The translations under genes were made by a program, and so were the position numbers. A DNA stretch of 55,878 nucleotides from an uncultured Blautia sp. (lineage in GTDB: Bacteria; Bacillota; Clostridia; Lachnospirales; Lachnospiraceae). Under the pieces are notes generated by a model. It had not been told where the DNA came from. It saw nothing but the letters and a program-made list of their open reading frames with translations, and made no database searches. Every line of letters starts with the position of its first letter. Position 1 is the first letter of the stretch. The stretch lies in the NCBI GenBank assembly GCA_900547685.1, contig URHS01000012.1:1-55878 (forward strand), in the 5' to 3' direction. Shown here in pieces: positions 1-7,869 of this stretch.

Positions 1-5
1 GAAAC

Positions 6-1325
6 TCAACTGTTTTCCTTGATTTTTTTGAAATAATCCCTGATATTCTGTTCATATCCGTTCTCTGTAGGAGTATAAAATACTTTCCCCTGCAGTTCAG
101 AGGGCATATATTGCTGTTCCACATAATGGTTAGGATAGTCATGGGCATATTTATATCCTATCCCATGTCCCATTTTAGAAGCTCCTCTATAATGTGCATC
201 CTGTAAATGTACAGGTACTGTAGTTTTCGTATTCTTCACTGCCTCCATTGCCTCTGCAATTGCCATATACGCCGCATTGCTCTTTGGCGCCGAAGCCACA
301 TAAGTTACTGCCTGAGCCAATGGAATTTGTGCTTCCGGCATACCCAGACGCTCTACTGCCTGAGCTGCAGCCACCGCCACCTGTAATGCCTGGGGATCTG
401 CATTTCCTACATCTTCTGCAGCACAAATCATAATTCGCCGTGCAATAAACTTAATGTCTTCTCCTGCATACAACATTTTTGCCAGATAAAATACTGCTGC
501 ATCCGGATCAGAACCTCTCATACTTTTTATAAATGCAGAGATGGTATCGTAATGATTATCTCCTGTCTTATCATAACGGACAACTCTTTTTTGAATACAC
601 TGGGAAGCTGTTTCCAAATCAATATGTATCTTACCATCTTCACCTTTTTGCGTAGTAAGAATACCCAGTTCAAGAGCATTTAATGCCGCTCTCGCATCAC
701 CTCCTGCAATATCTGCCAGAAAGTTTTTGGCATCTTCATGAAGCACTGCATGATAGCTTCCCATTCCCCTTTCACAGTCAGATACTGCTCTCTCTAAAAG
801 CTTACAGATATCTTCTTTTTCCAAGGGTTTCAGTTCAAAAACAATGGAACGGGAAAGAAGCGCCCCATTTACTTCAAAATAAGGATTTTCTGTTGTTGCT
901 CCTATTAAAACCAAGGTACCATCTTCCACAAATGGCAGTAAATAATCTTGCTGGCCTTTATTAAAGCGATGAATTTCATCTACAAAAAGTATAGTTTTCT
1001 TTCCATACATTCCCAAGTACTGCTGGGCTTCTTTCACCACCTCTTCCATATCCTTTTTTCCGGCCACTGTGGCATTAATCTGCTTAAATCTGGCACTGGT
1101 AGTATTTGCAATCACCTTTGCCAAGGTGGTTTTTCCTGTTCCCGGCGGTCCGTAAAAAATAACACTGCCCAGCTTATCTGCTTTAATGGCCCGGTACAGC
1201 AGCTTATCTTTTCCTATAATATGTTCCTGCCCTGCCACTTCCTCTAAAGTAACAGGACGCATTCTGGATGCCAAAGGCGATTCATTTTCCAACGTCTGTT
1301 CCTTCATATAATCAAATAAGTCCAT
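6..1325 (-). CDS. rarA: Replication-associated recombination protein A, AAA+ ATPase
   Basis: RarA/MgsA is a clamp-loader-like AAA+ ATPase that acts at stalled replication forks and single-stranded DNA ends in the cytoplasm. The 439-residue protein has the usual length. Walker A (GPPGTGKT) is at residues 59-66, Walker B (FVDEIHRF) at about 114-121 and the sensor-1 segment IGATTENP at 141-148; the C-terminal part carries the family's tetramerisation region with HYRGASKMGHG. The start follows a GGAGAAG ribosome binding site. It lies 16 bases after the polysaccharide deacetylase stop, so the two are probably co-transcribed. The stop codon is only five bases from the window edge. Family assignment is certain from the motifs; the fork role is family knowledge. 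Confidence 0.96.
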   Translation of the reverse strand: MDLFDYMKEQTLENESPLASRMRPVTLEEVAGQEHIIGKDKLLYRAIKADKLGSVIFYGPPGTGKTTLAKVIANTTSARFKQINATVAGKKDMEEVVKEAQQYLGMYGKKTILFVDEIHRFNKGQQDYLLPFVEDGTLVLIGATTENPYFEVNGALLSRSIVFELKPLEKEDICKLLERAVSDCERGMGSYHAVLHEDAKNFLADIAGGDARAALNALELGILTTQKGEDGKIHIDLETASQCIQKRVVRYDKTGDNHYDTISAFIKSMRGSDPDAAVFYLAKMLYAGEDIKFIARRIMICAAEDVGNADPQALQVAVAAAQAVERLGMPEAQIPLAQAVTYVASAPKSNAAYMAIAEAMEAVKNTKTTVPVHLQDAHYRGASKMGHGIGYKYAHDYPNHYVEQQYMPSELQGKVFYTPTENGYEQNIRDYFKKIKENS

Positions 1326-1341
1326 CTCTGTATCTTCTCCT

Positions 1342-2001
1342 CTATTCTAAAAGTAATTCATCTACAGTAACAAATTCATATCCTTTGTCCTGTAAAATAT
1401 CTATAATACGAAGTGATGCCTCTACTGAAGACGCATAAATATCATGCATTAAAATAATATCACCTTCTTTCACATCTTTCACTACCCTTTTTACAGTTTT
1501 ATCTACATTTTCTGTTGTCCAATCCAAAGAATCCACATTCCAAGATACCGGTATCATGGTAATATCAAAATCTAAATTTTTTTTCCACTCACCAAAAGGC
1601 GGACGTACAAAAGACGTGCAAATTCCCACTGTATCATAAATTTTATTGCAGGTCATCAATATTTCCTCTTCTGCTCTGCTTTCTGAAATCTTCTTTAAAT
1701 TCACATGATGATAAGTATGATTTCCGATAAGATGTCCTTCTTCTTTCATTCTCTGTACCACTGCTTCTTTTCCTTCTATATTCTGACCAATAAGAAAGAA
1801 TGTTGCATGTACTCCCCTCTCTTTTAATCCATCTAAAAGCTGCTCTGTATAAACCACATGAGGCCCATCGTCAAAAGTCAACGCAATTTCTGGATGTTCC
1901 TCATCCGAAAGTTCACTTACTGTTTCTACTGCTTGTTCCATTCCCCGTTTGCCTATAAGAAATATCACAAAAAAAGATAAAATTAACACTATTTTTTTCA
2001 T
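1342..2001 (-). CDS. Polysaccharide deacetylase, NodB domain, membrane-anchored
   Basis: Metal-dependent carbohydrate esterase family 4 (NodB) protein, expected to remove acetyl groups from peptidoglycan or another surface glycan outside the membrane. An N-terminal hydrophobic segment (residues 2-17) acts as signal anchor. All catalytic motifs are visible: TFDDGP at 42-47 (base and metal Asp), NHTYHH at 94-99 (metal-binding His pair), RPPFGEW at about 133-139, SLDW and the late ILMHD. At 219 residues it is little more than the bare catalytic domain. It precedes rarA by 16 bases and is divergent from apbE across a 99-bp region. The substrate (GlcNAc or MurNAc of peptidoglycan, or another polymer) cannot be told from sequence. 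Confidence 0.9.
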   Translation of the reverse strand: MKKIVLILSFFVIFLIGKRGMEQAVETVSELSDEEHPEIALTFDDGPHVVYTEQLLDGLKERGVHATFFLIGQNIEGKEAVVQRMKEEGHLIGNHTYHHVNLKKISESRAEEEILMTCNKIYDTVGICTSFVRPPFGEWKKNLDFDITMIPVSWNVDSLDWTTENVDKTVKRVVKDVKEGDIILMHDIYASSVEASLRIIDILQDKGYEFVTVDELLLE

Positions 2002-2040
2002 AACTATACTCCAATTATCATCACTCTATTATATTCTTTC

Positions 2041-2095
2041 TTGACAGAAACATCACCTTAACCTTACAATATTTTTGATTTAAACAGATAAGGAG
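2041..2095 (+). promoter_or_regulatory. SigA-type promoter and ribosome binding site of apbE
   Basis: A perfect -35 TTGACA (2041-2046) is followed after 18 bases by TACAAT (2065-2070). A strong AAGGAG ribosome binding site lies at 2090-2095, five bases before the apbE ATG. This supports apbE as a single-gene transcript divergent from the deacetylase. Confidence 0.75.
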
Positions 2096-2100
2096 CACTT

Positions 2101-3138
2101 ATGAAAAATAAAAAATCATTATTTATATTCGCAATTGGATTATCACTTATAACCCTTTTGGGATTTGCTGCGGTTTACCAAAAAAAGCAACAAGCGCATG
2201 AACCCATTTCTGCTACTGCTTTTAAGTTAAACACCGTTATTACAGTAAATATTTACGACTCCAAGGATAAAAAACTACTGGATGATGTAATGAAACTATG
2301 CGACCATTATGAAAATCTTTTCAGCAGAACACTCAGTTCCAGTGAAATTTTCCGACTGAACGCACAAACCTTAAAACAGGAAAACGGAGCTTTTGTTCTA
2401 TCCCCTGAAACCGCTGAATTGATTTCCAAAGGACTTTACTACGGAAATCTCTCAAATGGGGCTTTTGACATTACCATTGCACCGGTATCTTCTCTATGGG
2501 ATTTTACTTCTGAAGAAAAAAAAGTACCTGCTGATGAAAAAATTCAGACAGCTCTTCCTTTTGTAAACTATGAAGATGTAACAGTAGAAGGAAACAAACT
2601 GACTTTTGCCAAAGAAGGTATGGGGCTTGATTTAGGGGCAATTGCAAAAGGTTATATTGCAGATAGAATGAAAGAGTTTCTATTATCAAAAGGAGTAAAA
2701 AGCGCTACCATCAATCTGGGCGGAAACGTACTTTGCATTGGCAAAAAACCGGATAATACTCCTTTTCGAATCGGAATTCAAAAGCCATTTGCAGACAGAA
2801 GCGAAACTATTGCTGTTCTGGATATTGAAGATAAATCTGTAGTATCTTCCGGTATTTATGAACGTTACTTTGAAAAGGACGGAACTTTCTACCACCATAT
2901 TTTAAATCCAGATACAGGCTATCCTTACGACAATCATTTGGTGTCTGTAACGATTATTTCTGACCAGTCAGTAGATGGGGACGGACTTAGTACTTCCTGT
3001 TTTGCCCTTGGACTTGAAAAGGGAATGGAGCTGATTAACAGCCTTCCTAATATTCATGCAGTCTTTATTACAGACGATTATCAACTGCATTACAGTGATC
3101 ATTTTCAAGAAGATTTAAAAATCACTTATATGAAATAG
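2101..3138 (+). CDS. apbE: FAD:protein FMN transferase ApbE
   Basis: ApbE cleaves FAD and attaches FMN through a phosphoester to a Thr (or Ser) in FMN_bind-type proteins outside the membrane. The 345-residue protein has an N-terminal membrane anchor (about residues 5-25) without an obvious lipobox Cys. Typical ApbE segments are present: GAIAKGYIADRM in the FAD-binding region, the INLGGN motif, VSSGIYERYF, HHILNPDTGYP and the late VDGDGLSTSCFALG metal/active-site segment. Its probable clients in this window are RnfG and RnfD, which both carry candidate flavinylation sites, although they are 16 kb away. It has its own promoter and ends before a bidirectional terminator. Confidence 0.94.
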   Translation: MKNKKSLFIFAIGLSLITLLGFAAVYQKKQQAHEPISATAFKLNTVITVNIYDSKDKKLLDDVMKLCDHYENLFSRTLSSSEIFRLNAQTLKQENGAFVLSPETAELISKGLYYGNLSNGAFDITIAPVSSLWDFTSEEKKVPADEKIQTALPFVNYEDVTVEGNKLTFAKEGMGLDLGAIAKGYIADRMKEFLLSKGVKSATINLGGNVLCIGKKPDNTPFRIGIQKPFADRSETIAVLDIEDKSVVSSGIYERYFEKDGTFYHHILNPDTGYPYDNHLVSVTIISDQSVDGDGLSTSCFALGLEKGMELINSLPNIHAVFITDDYQLHYSDHFQEDLKITYMK

Positions 3139-3171
3139 AATTATTACAAAATAATTTTCTATTCCCATATA

Positions 3172-3213
3172 AAGGGGCTTATCAATCACATAATACTGAT
3201 TGATAAGCCCCTT
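3172..3213. terminator. Bidirectional terminator between apbE and the wall-bound protein
   Basis: A 17-bp perfect inverted repeat beginning AAGGGGCTTATCAATCA, with an 8-base loop, separates the convergent ends of apbE (stop 3138) and the minus-strand surface protein (stop 3223). The AT-rich flanks allow it to serve both strands. Confidence 0.85.
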
Positions 3214-3222
3214 ATGTTCTAT

Positions 3223-6200
3223 TTATGCATTTCTTACCCATTTTCCGGATGCGTCTACATAGTATCCGTCAATCCACTGGCTAGTTGCCATAGCACCATC
3301 TGCTTTTACATAGTAATCCCCAATCCACTGGGAAGTAGCCATACTTCCATCTACATTCAGGTAATACCAATGACCTCCTATGGATGCCCAGCCTGTTTCC
3401 ATGGCTCCGCTTTCATTTAAGTAGTACCAATAGCCTCCTATGGATGCCCAGCCTGTCTCCATGCTTCCGTCCGCATTCAGGTAATACCATTTTCCTCCTA
3501 TGGATGTCCAGCCTGTCTCCATGCTTCCATCTGCATTCAGGTAATACCATTTTCCTCCTATAGATGCCCAGCCTGTCTCCATGCTTCCATCTGCATTCAG
3601 GTAATACCATTTTCCTCCTACGGATACCCAGCCTGTCATCCTATATCCTTCTTCGTTGAAATAATACCATTTTCCGGAAATTGCTTTCCAACCGATTGCC
3701 ATTTCTCCGTTTTCATAATACTGCCAGCCTTTGTTTGTCTCCTGCCAACCATTCGGTACTTTTTGAGCATTTTCTACTGCTTCTCTTAATTTTGCTGTAG
3801 CCGCATCAATTTCTTCTTTTGGAGTAATTACTGCTGATACTAATTTTACAGCTTCCTCGTATGCTGCTTTTACTTTCGGCACTGCCATCATTTTTTCTCT
3901 ATCTGCATTTACTTCTGCCATTAACTTTGTGATTTCATCTTTATTACAGATATTAATAATAGGATCTGGATTTCCCCATTGACGCCCTGTTAAATCGGTT
4001 CCATATCCATACATGGTAAACTGAAATCTCAATACATCTCCGTCTTTTGGTTTATAAGATGCAATACCATATCCTACTTCTTCTCCATTTACATGGTACA
4101 TCCATCCGGAGTAATTACTGTAGTCAAATTCTCCCAGCGCATCTCCGCCGTCTCCGTTATCCTCATTTCCCCATTCTCTGGCTGTCTCTGTTGTCACACT
4201 TCCATTACTGAGCTTTTCAATATATTCTGGTACTACTACCTTATCTGTTCCTAAATCTCCACCTACAATAGCTTCTAAATATGTATCTTCTCCTACAAAG
4301 TTTTCTTCTCCAATTACTTTTTTCAATAAAGTTGCCGCATTATCTCCCTTTTCAAACGGAACAAAAACCGGTTCATAAATATAACCCTGACCGATTGTAA
4401 AACGCTCTACAGAAATAACTACATGACCACTTTCAGGCTCTGGAGTTTGCACTTTTGTATCTGTAATATCATATAAACTATTTTCATTTTCTGCAAATCG
4501 TCTGTATGCTTCTAATGCGTAAGTTACTTGCTGCACTGCCATACCATTTGTCTGTTTTCCATCCTGCCAGCCAAATCCATCTTCTGTTTTATAACTGTGA
4601 AGATTTTTCACTATATTGTTTTCGTTAGACGTAAATCCGGTATCAGGGTTCATTGGATCAATCTTCAATGCTGTAAGAGCAGTAAGTATCTGTGCTGTTG
4701 TACAACTGTTTTCTTTGCCTCCATCTAAATATCCTGCATTTTCTGTTTTCTGACTTTTTAAATAATCTAAAGTTTTGTCTACCGCTGTTTTTACTTTAGG
4801 ATATTTATCATCTTGATAATAAGGCGCCAATGCCTGCACTGCCATACCTGTCATATCAATACTTGAACTCTTGTTGTCAAAAAGACCAAATGCACCTTGT
4901 TCTGTCTGGAAACTAAGGATTTGTTCTATTAATTTTTCTCTTGTCCAAAGTGCATCTGAAGGAATTTCTGATTTCCATCCATCTAAGGCAATCAATGCCC
5001 AAATCGGGCAGTTAGATGTATCAGATTCTATAGATTTGTTGTTATATAATTTTTCAAACAAATCCACACCACCCACATTCTGAGGGTTTTTACCCATAGC
5101 TTCTAATGTAATAATCACTCTGGCTAAGTCGGTAGCACGCATTTTATCGGCTTTCTCTGTTATCTGTTTTTCCACACTCTCATAATATCTATCCAGCGTT
5201 TCCTGACTTACTTCTTTTCCAGCTCTTAAAACCGTAAAAAGAGTCCATTCATTTCCGTATTTTTCCATGCTTTGTTTTGATAAATAAGCAGTTCCGTGTT
5301 CAATATCTTCTTTTGCGGTTTTCAGATAATCTACATCTTCCTGAACAACTTCATCTTTTGTAACACGTACAGTGAATTGTACATTTTTACAGCCGGCACT
5401 TGTATCGTATGGAACACCGGTTACTGTAACTTCTCCTTCTTTCAATGCCTCTATGTAATGAAGTGTTGTTTTCGGTGTATCTACATTCCATATATCTGTT
5501 TCAACACTGTCTGTTACTTTTACAATTCCATCCTCACTGTAAGACCACTGAAATCTCTGTTCTGTAGCATTTGAAGGAGTTGTGTTAATCTCAAATGTTA
5601 TATCCTCTCCATCGCTTAATTCATAAATTTCTTTATCTGCTTTTGCATCTTTCAATGCTTCTTTATAGCGAAATTCTACACTGACTTCTTGAGAAATTGC
5701 AGGATTTTCTTCACTTGAAATTTTAAACTTCGCCACACCTGCTTTTTTCGGAACAATTCCATTTCCAAAAGCTTCCATGTATTCTGCAATGTCCGGTGTC
5801 AGAGCTTCCCATACAAGTTTTTGATTTGTAGCATTATATGGCACAAAACTAAGATCAAAATTTTTATTTGTATCCTGTCCTTTTATAATTCCTACATAAT
5901 ATCCACCTAAACCATTCCATCTGTCAATGTCCCAAACCTTCGGTACTGTCACTGTAAAATTCTGTAATTTTACGATTTCCGATGTCACTTTAAATTCCAC
6001 TGCAAGGTTTCTATTTTCATATAAAGAAGCTTTAAATACAGCTTCTCCTGCTTTTTGCATTGCAAAAGTTCCCGTTCCATAAAACAGTCCCGGTCCGCTT
6101 ATTGTTTCATAATGTAAAGCCTCTACAGGAATTGTCCTAAACTCATCTTCTCCTTTTACCCTGCCTTTAATGGTTACATTCCCACTGCTATTTCCTTCTA

Positions 6201-6669
6201 CCTGATATGGCTTATCCATAGAAACTTCCTGATTACCTACAAAAGCTTTTACTTCTTCAATTTCACTGGATACATTATCAATAGAAAATGTTTGAAAAAC
6301 TTCTCCCGGATTATATTCATTGCAGACATAACCTTCAACTTTTCTTACATCAAACGGCATATATCGCCCTTTTGAATTTACCCAATAATGTTTTTTATAT
6401 TCTGTTTCCGATACCTGTACCCTCTCTGAAAAATTCCAATCAACCGGTTTATCTGTTCCTGCAAGAACAAACTTTCCTGCATCAAATAAACTTAGCGTAA
6501 ACGTATTGTCTTCACCCATTTCCTGGATTCTGCCATCATCATATTGAAAATAGACGTATGGCTGACTGTCATCTGCCTGTACCGGAACTGTTATTCCGGT
6601 CAGAAGTAGCACTACTGCTAAAAACATACTTAGCAGCTGCTTTCCCAAAAAGTTTTTCTTTTGTTTCAT
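3223..6669 (-). CDS. Wall-bound alpha-toroid + DUF4430 protein, putative corrinoid-capturing surface protein
   Basis: Secreted 1148-residue modular protein. A signal peptide (residues 1-32, cleavage after VQA) is followed by Ig-like beta domains (about 35-440), an alpha/alpha toroid of the terpenoid-cyclase/prenyltransferase fold (about 443-733, with DMTGMAVQALAPYY), a DUF4430 domain (about 750-905, with GWMYHVNGEEVGYG), a helical linker, and at least seven choline-type wall-binding repeats of about 20 residues (975-1148, GGKWYYLNADGS). The toroid plus DUF4430 pair is the architecture of vertebrate intrinsic factor and transcobalamin, whose C-terminal domain belongs to the DUF4430-like fold. 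The gene has its own cobalamin riboswitch and lies directly downstream of an ECF importer operon. Corrinoid binding is inferred from fold and regulation. Start chosen at the ATG after AAAGGGG. Confidence 0.85.
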   Translation of the reverse strand: MKQKKNFLGKQLLSMFLAVVLLLTGITVPVQADDSQPYVYFQYDDGRIQEMGEDNTFTLSLFDAGKFVLAGTDKPVDWNFSERVQVSETEYKKHYWVNSKGRYMPFDVRKVEGYVCNEYNPGEVFQTFSIDNVSSEIEEVKAFVGNQEVSMDKPYQVEGNSSGNVTIKGRVKGEDEFRTIPVEALHYETISGPGLFYGTGTFAMQKAGEAVFKASLYENRNLAVEFKVTSEIVKLQNFTVTVPKVWDIDRWNGLGGYYVGIIKGQDTNKNFDLSFVPYNATNQKLVWEALTPDIAEYMEAFGNGIVPKKAGVAKFKISSEENPAISQEVSVEFRYKEALKDAKADKEIYELSDGEDITFEINTTPSNATEQRFQWSYSEDGIVKVTDSVETDIWNVDTPKTTLHYIEALKEGEVTVTGVPYDTSAGCKNVQFTVRVTKDEVVQEDVDYLKTAKEDIEHGTAYLSKQSMEKYGNEWTLFTVLRAGKEVSQETLDRYYESVEKQITEKADKMRATDLARVIITLEAMGKNPQNVGGVDLFEKLYNNKSIESDTSNCPIWALIALDGWKSEIPSDALWTREKLIEQILSFQTEQGAFGLFDNKSSSIDMTGMAVQALAPYYQDDKYPKVKTAVDKTLDYLKSQKTENAGYLDGGKENSCTTAQILTALTALKIDPMNPDTGFTSNENNIVKNLHSYKTEDGFGWQDGKQTNGMAVQQVTYALEAYRRFAENENSLYDITDTKVQTPEPESGHVVISVERFTIGQGYIYEPVFVPFEKGDNAATLLKKVIGEENFVGEDTYLEAIVGGDLGTDKVVVPEYIEKLSNGSVTTETAREWGNEDNGDGGDALGEFDYSNYSGWMYHVNGEEVGYGIASYKPKDGDVLRFQFTMYGYGTDLTGRQWGNPDPIINICNKDEITKLMAEVNADREKMMAVPKVKAAYEEAVKLVSAVITPKEEIDAATAKLREAVENAQKVPNGWQETNKGWQYYENGEMAIGWKAISGKWYYFNEEGYRMTGWVSVGGKWYYLNADGSMETGWASIGGKWYYLNADGSMETGWTSIGGKWYYLNADGSMETGWASIGGYWYYLNESGAMETGWASIGGHWYYLNVDGSMATSQWIGDYYVKADGAMATSQWIDGYYVDASGKWVRNA
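3361..3720 (-). repeat. 60-bp tandem repeats encoding wall-binding repeats
   Basis: Six consecutive units with exact 60-bp period encode the GW-type wall-binding repeats of the preceding protein. The units at 3421-3480, 3481-3540 and 3541-3600 are almost identical at DNA level, sharing blocks such as CCAGCCTGTCTCCATGCTTC, which favours unequal recombination and copy-number change. Confidence 0.9.
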
Positions 6670-6721
6670 AATTTCTGTTCCCCTTTCATCTGCATAGCAT
6701 CAGATGCAATTTCCTATGCAA

Positions 6722-6759
6722 TAAAAAAACACCCTTTGTCTTACCAGACAAAAGATGTT
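6722..6759 (-). terminator. Intrinsic terminator of the second cobalamin riboswitch
   Basis: On the minus strand a 13-bp stem (AACATCTTTTGTC paired with GACAAAGGGTGTT, two G-U pairs) with loop TGGTAA is followed by seven T residues. It lies between the riboswitch aptamer and the start of the wall-bound protein, as expected for transcription attenuation. Confidence 0.85.
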
Positions 6760-6972
6760 TCGTAACTTTACTATATTAAATTATTTTATAAAGAGACCAC
6801 ATAACTATCCTCAGCCTGGAAAAACTTCAAGTGAATAATGGCAAGTATTCCGACTTTAAATTACTTTCACGGCAGAGGTGACTGTATCAGATTTTCACTG
6901 ATTTCCTTTTTAACACTGAACAAATCATTTCTTCAGTGACCATTAGAGCTATGCAGTTATAATTTTTCTTTT
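6760..6972 (-). promoter_or_regulatory. Cobalamin riboswitch controlling the wall-bound protein
   Basis: Minus-strand leader with the hallmarks of a cobalamin (B12-element) aptamer: a core reading AAATCAGTGAAAATCTGATA, then CAGTCACCTCTGCCGTGAA, and the B12 box AGTCGGAATACTTGCC, followed by a GGCTGAGGATAG segment. It is collinear with the second riboswitch at 15.3-15.55 kb, and both begin with ATAACTGCATAG. An intrinsic terminator follows. Repression by adenosyl- or other cobalamins is family knowledge. Edges are approximate. Confidence 0.9.
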
Positions 6973-6979
6973 ATCTTCT

Positions 6980-7008
6980 ATACTACACACTCTATCTATA
7001 TATGTCAA
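6980..7008 (-). promoter_or_regulatory. Promoter of the second cobalamin riboswitch
   Basis: On the minus strand TTGACA (7003-7008) and TAGTAT (6980-6985) are spaced by 17 bases. It begins three bases after the stop of the LRR gene, so the wall-bound protein has its own promoter while adjoining the ECF operon. Confidence 0.75.
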
Positions 7009-7011
7009 GAC

Positions 7012-7854
7012 TTATAATTTATCAATATACTCTATTTGAAATTCCTTCTCTTTACAATATGCTTCTATTCTGCTCCCTTTTATGCAGCGAATCACGGTGC
7101 TCTTATTAATAATCCATTCTCCGATTTCTTCCGGATCTCCTAAAAACTCCACAATTTTTAACTTCCCACATCCGTGAAAAGACCATTTTCCAATATTTTT
7201 CACAGACGCCGGTATCTGAACAAATTCCAATGACCGACATTTAAGAAAAGCGCTGTTTCCGATTTCTACAAGTGTAGACGGTAACTTTATCTCCTGAATG
7301 GCTGTCTGATAAAAAGCCTCGTTTCCTATAGTCCGAATTCCCTCCGGAAGCTCTACACTTTTTAAAGAAGTACATTTATAAAACGCCTTGTTTCCTATCT
7401 CTGTAATGCCTTTGGGAAGACTGATTTCTTCAATGCTTTCACAATTTTGAAAAACTCCTGCTTCAATTCCTTTCAGCATAGTACTTTTCTGAAAATTCAC
7501 ACAGTTTAAACGTTTACATCCTGAAAAAGAACGCCTACCTAAATAACGAATACCAGAAGATAATGTAATTTCTTTTAAATGTACACATCCTAAAAAGGAT
7601 TCCCATCGAATTTGACTGACATTTTCCAAATTAATCTCACGTAAAGCAGTGCAATTATAAAAACTTTGGTTTCCAATTTCTTTTACAGAGTCTGCTAGTT
7701 TCACACTTTTAATCTTTACATTATTTTTCAAAGCCTGATTGTCTATACTATGATACACATCCTCCAACGCTAATAATCTTCCTTTGAATTTTTTTCCCTG
7801 TTCGCAATTAAAAATATCTTTTGCTTCTGCATGCCATGTACGTACCTGTCCCAT
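7012..7854 (-). CDS. BspA-type leucine-rich-repeat protein, cytoplasmic
   Basis: 280-residue protein made almost entirely of LRR_5 (BspA/TpLRR-type) repeats of about 23 residues, with recurring IGNQAFYxCTSLKxVxLP-like units; eight or nine repeats span residues 45-255. There is no signal peptide, membrane segment or anchor, which is unusual because most BspA-type proteins are surface proteins. It starts 15 bases after the S-component stop behind an AGGGGTG ribosome binding site, making it the last gene of the riboswitch-controlled ECF operon. The context suggests a link to corrinoid uptake, but no function can be assigned. An alternative is non-classical export or simple hitchhiking in the operon. 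Confidence 0.8.
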   Translation of the reverse strand: MGQVRTWHAEAKDIFNCEQGKKFKGRLLALEDVYHSIDNQALKNNVKIKSVKLADSVKEIGNQSFYNCTALREINLENVSQIRWESFLGCVHLKEITLSSGIRYLGRRSFSGCKRLNCVNFQKSTMLKGIEAGVFQNCESIEEISLPKGITEIGNKAFYKCTSLKSVELPEGIRTIGNEAFYQTAIQEIKLPSTLVEIGNSAFLKCRSLEFVQIPASVKNIGKWSFHGCGKLKIVEFLGDPEEIGEWIINKSTVIRCIKGSRIEAYCKEKEFQIEYIDKL

Positions 7855-7869
7855 ACTTTCACCCCTGTT

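Noticed and set aside
187..426. Gly/Cys-rich minus-strand open reading frame
   Set aside because: It is a frame-shifted shadow of rarA with no ribosome binding site.
3361..3720. CRISPR-like array
   Set aside because: The 60-bp repeats are contiguous, in frame and encode wall-binding repeats; there are no unique spacers or cas genes.
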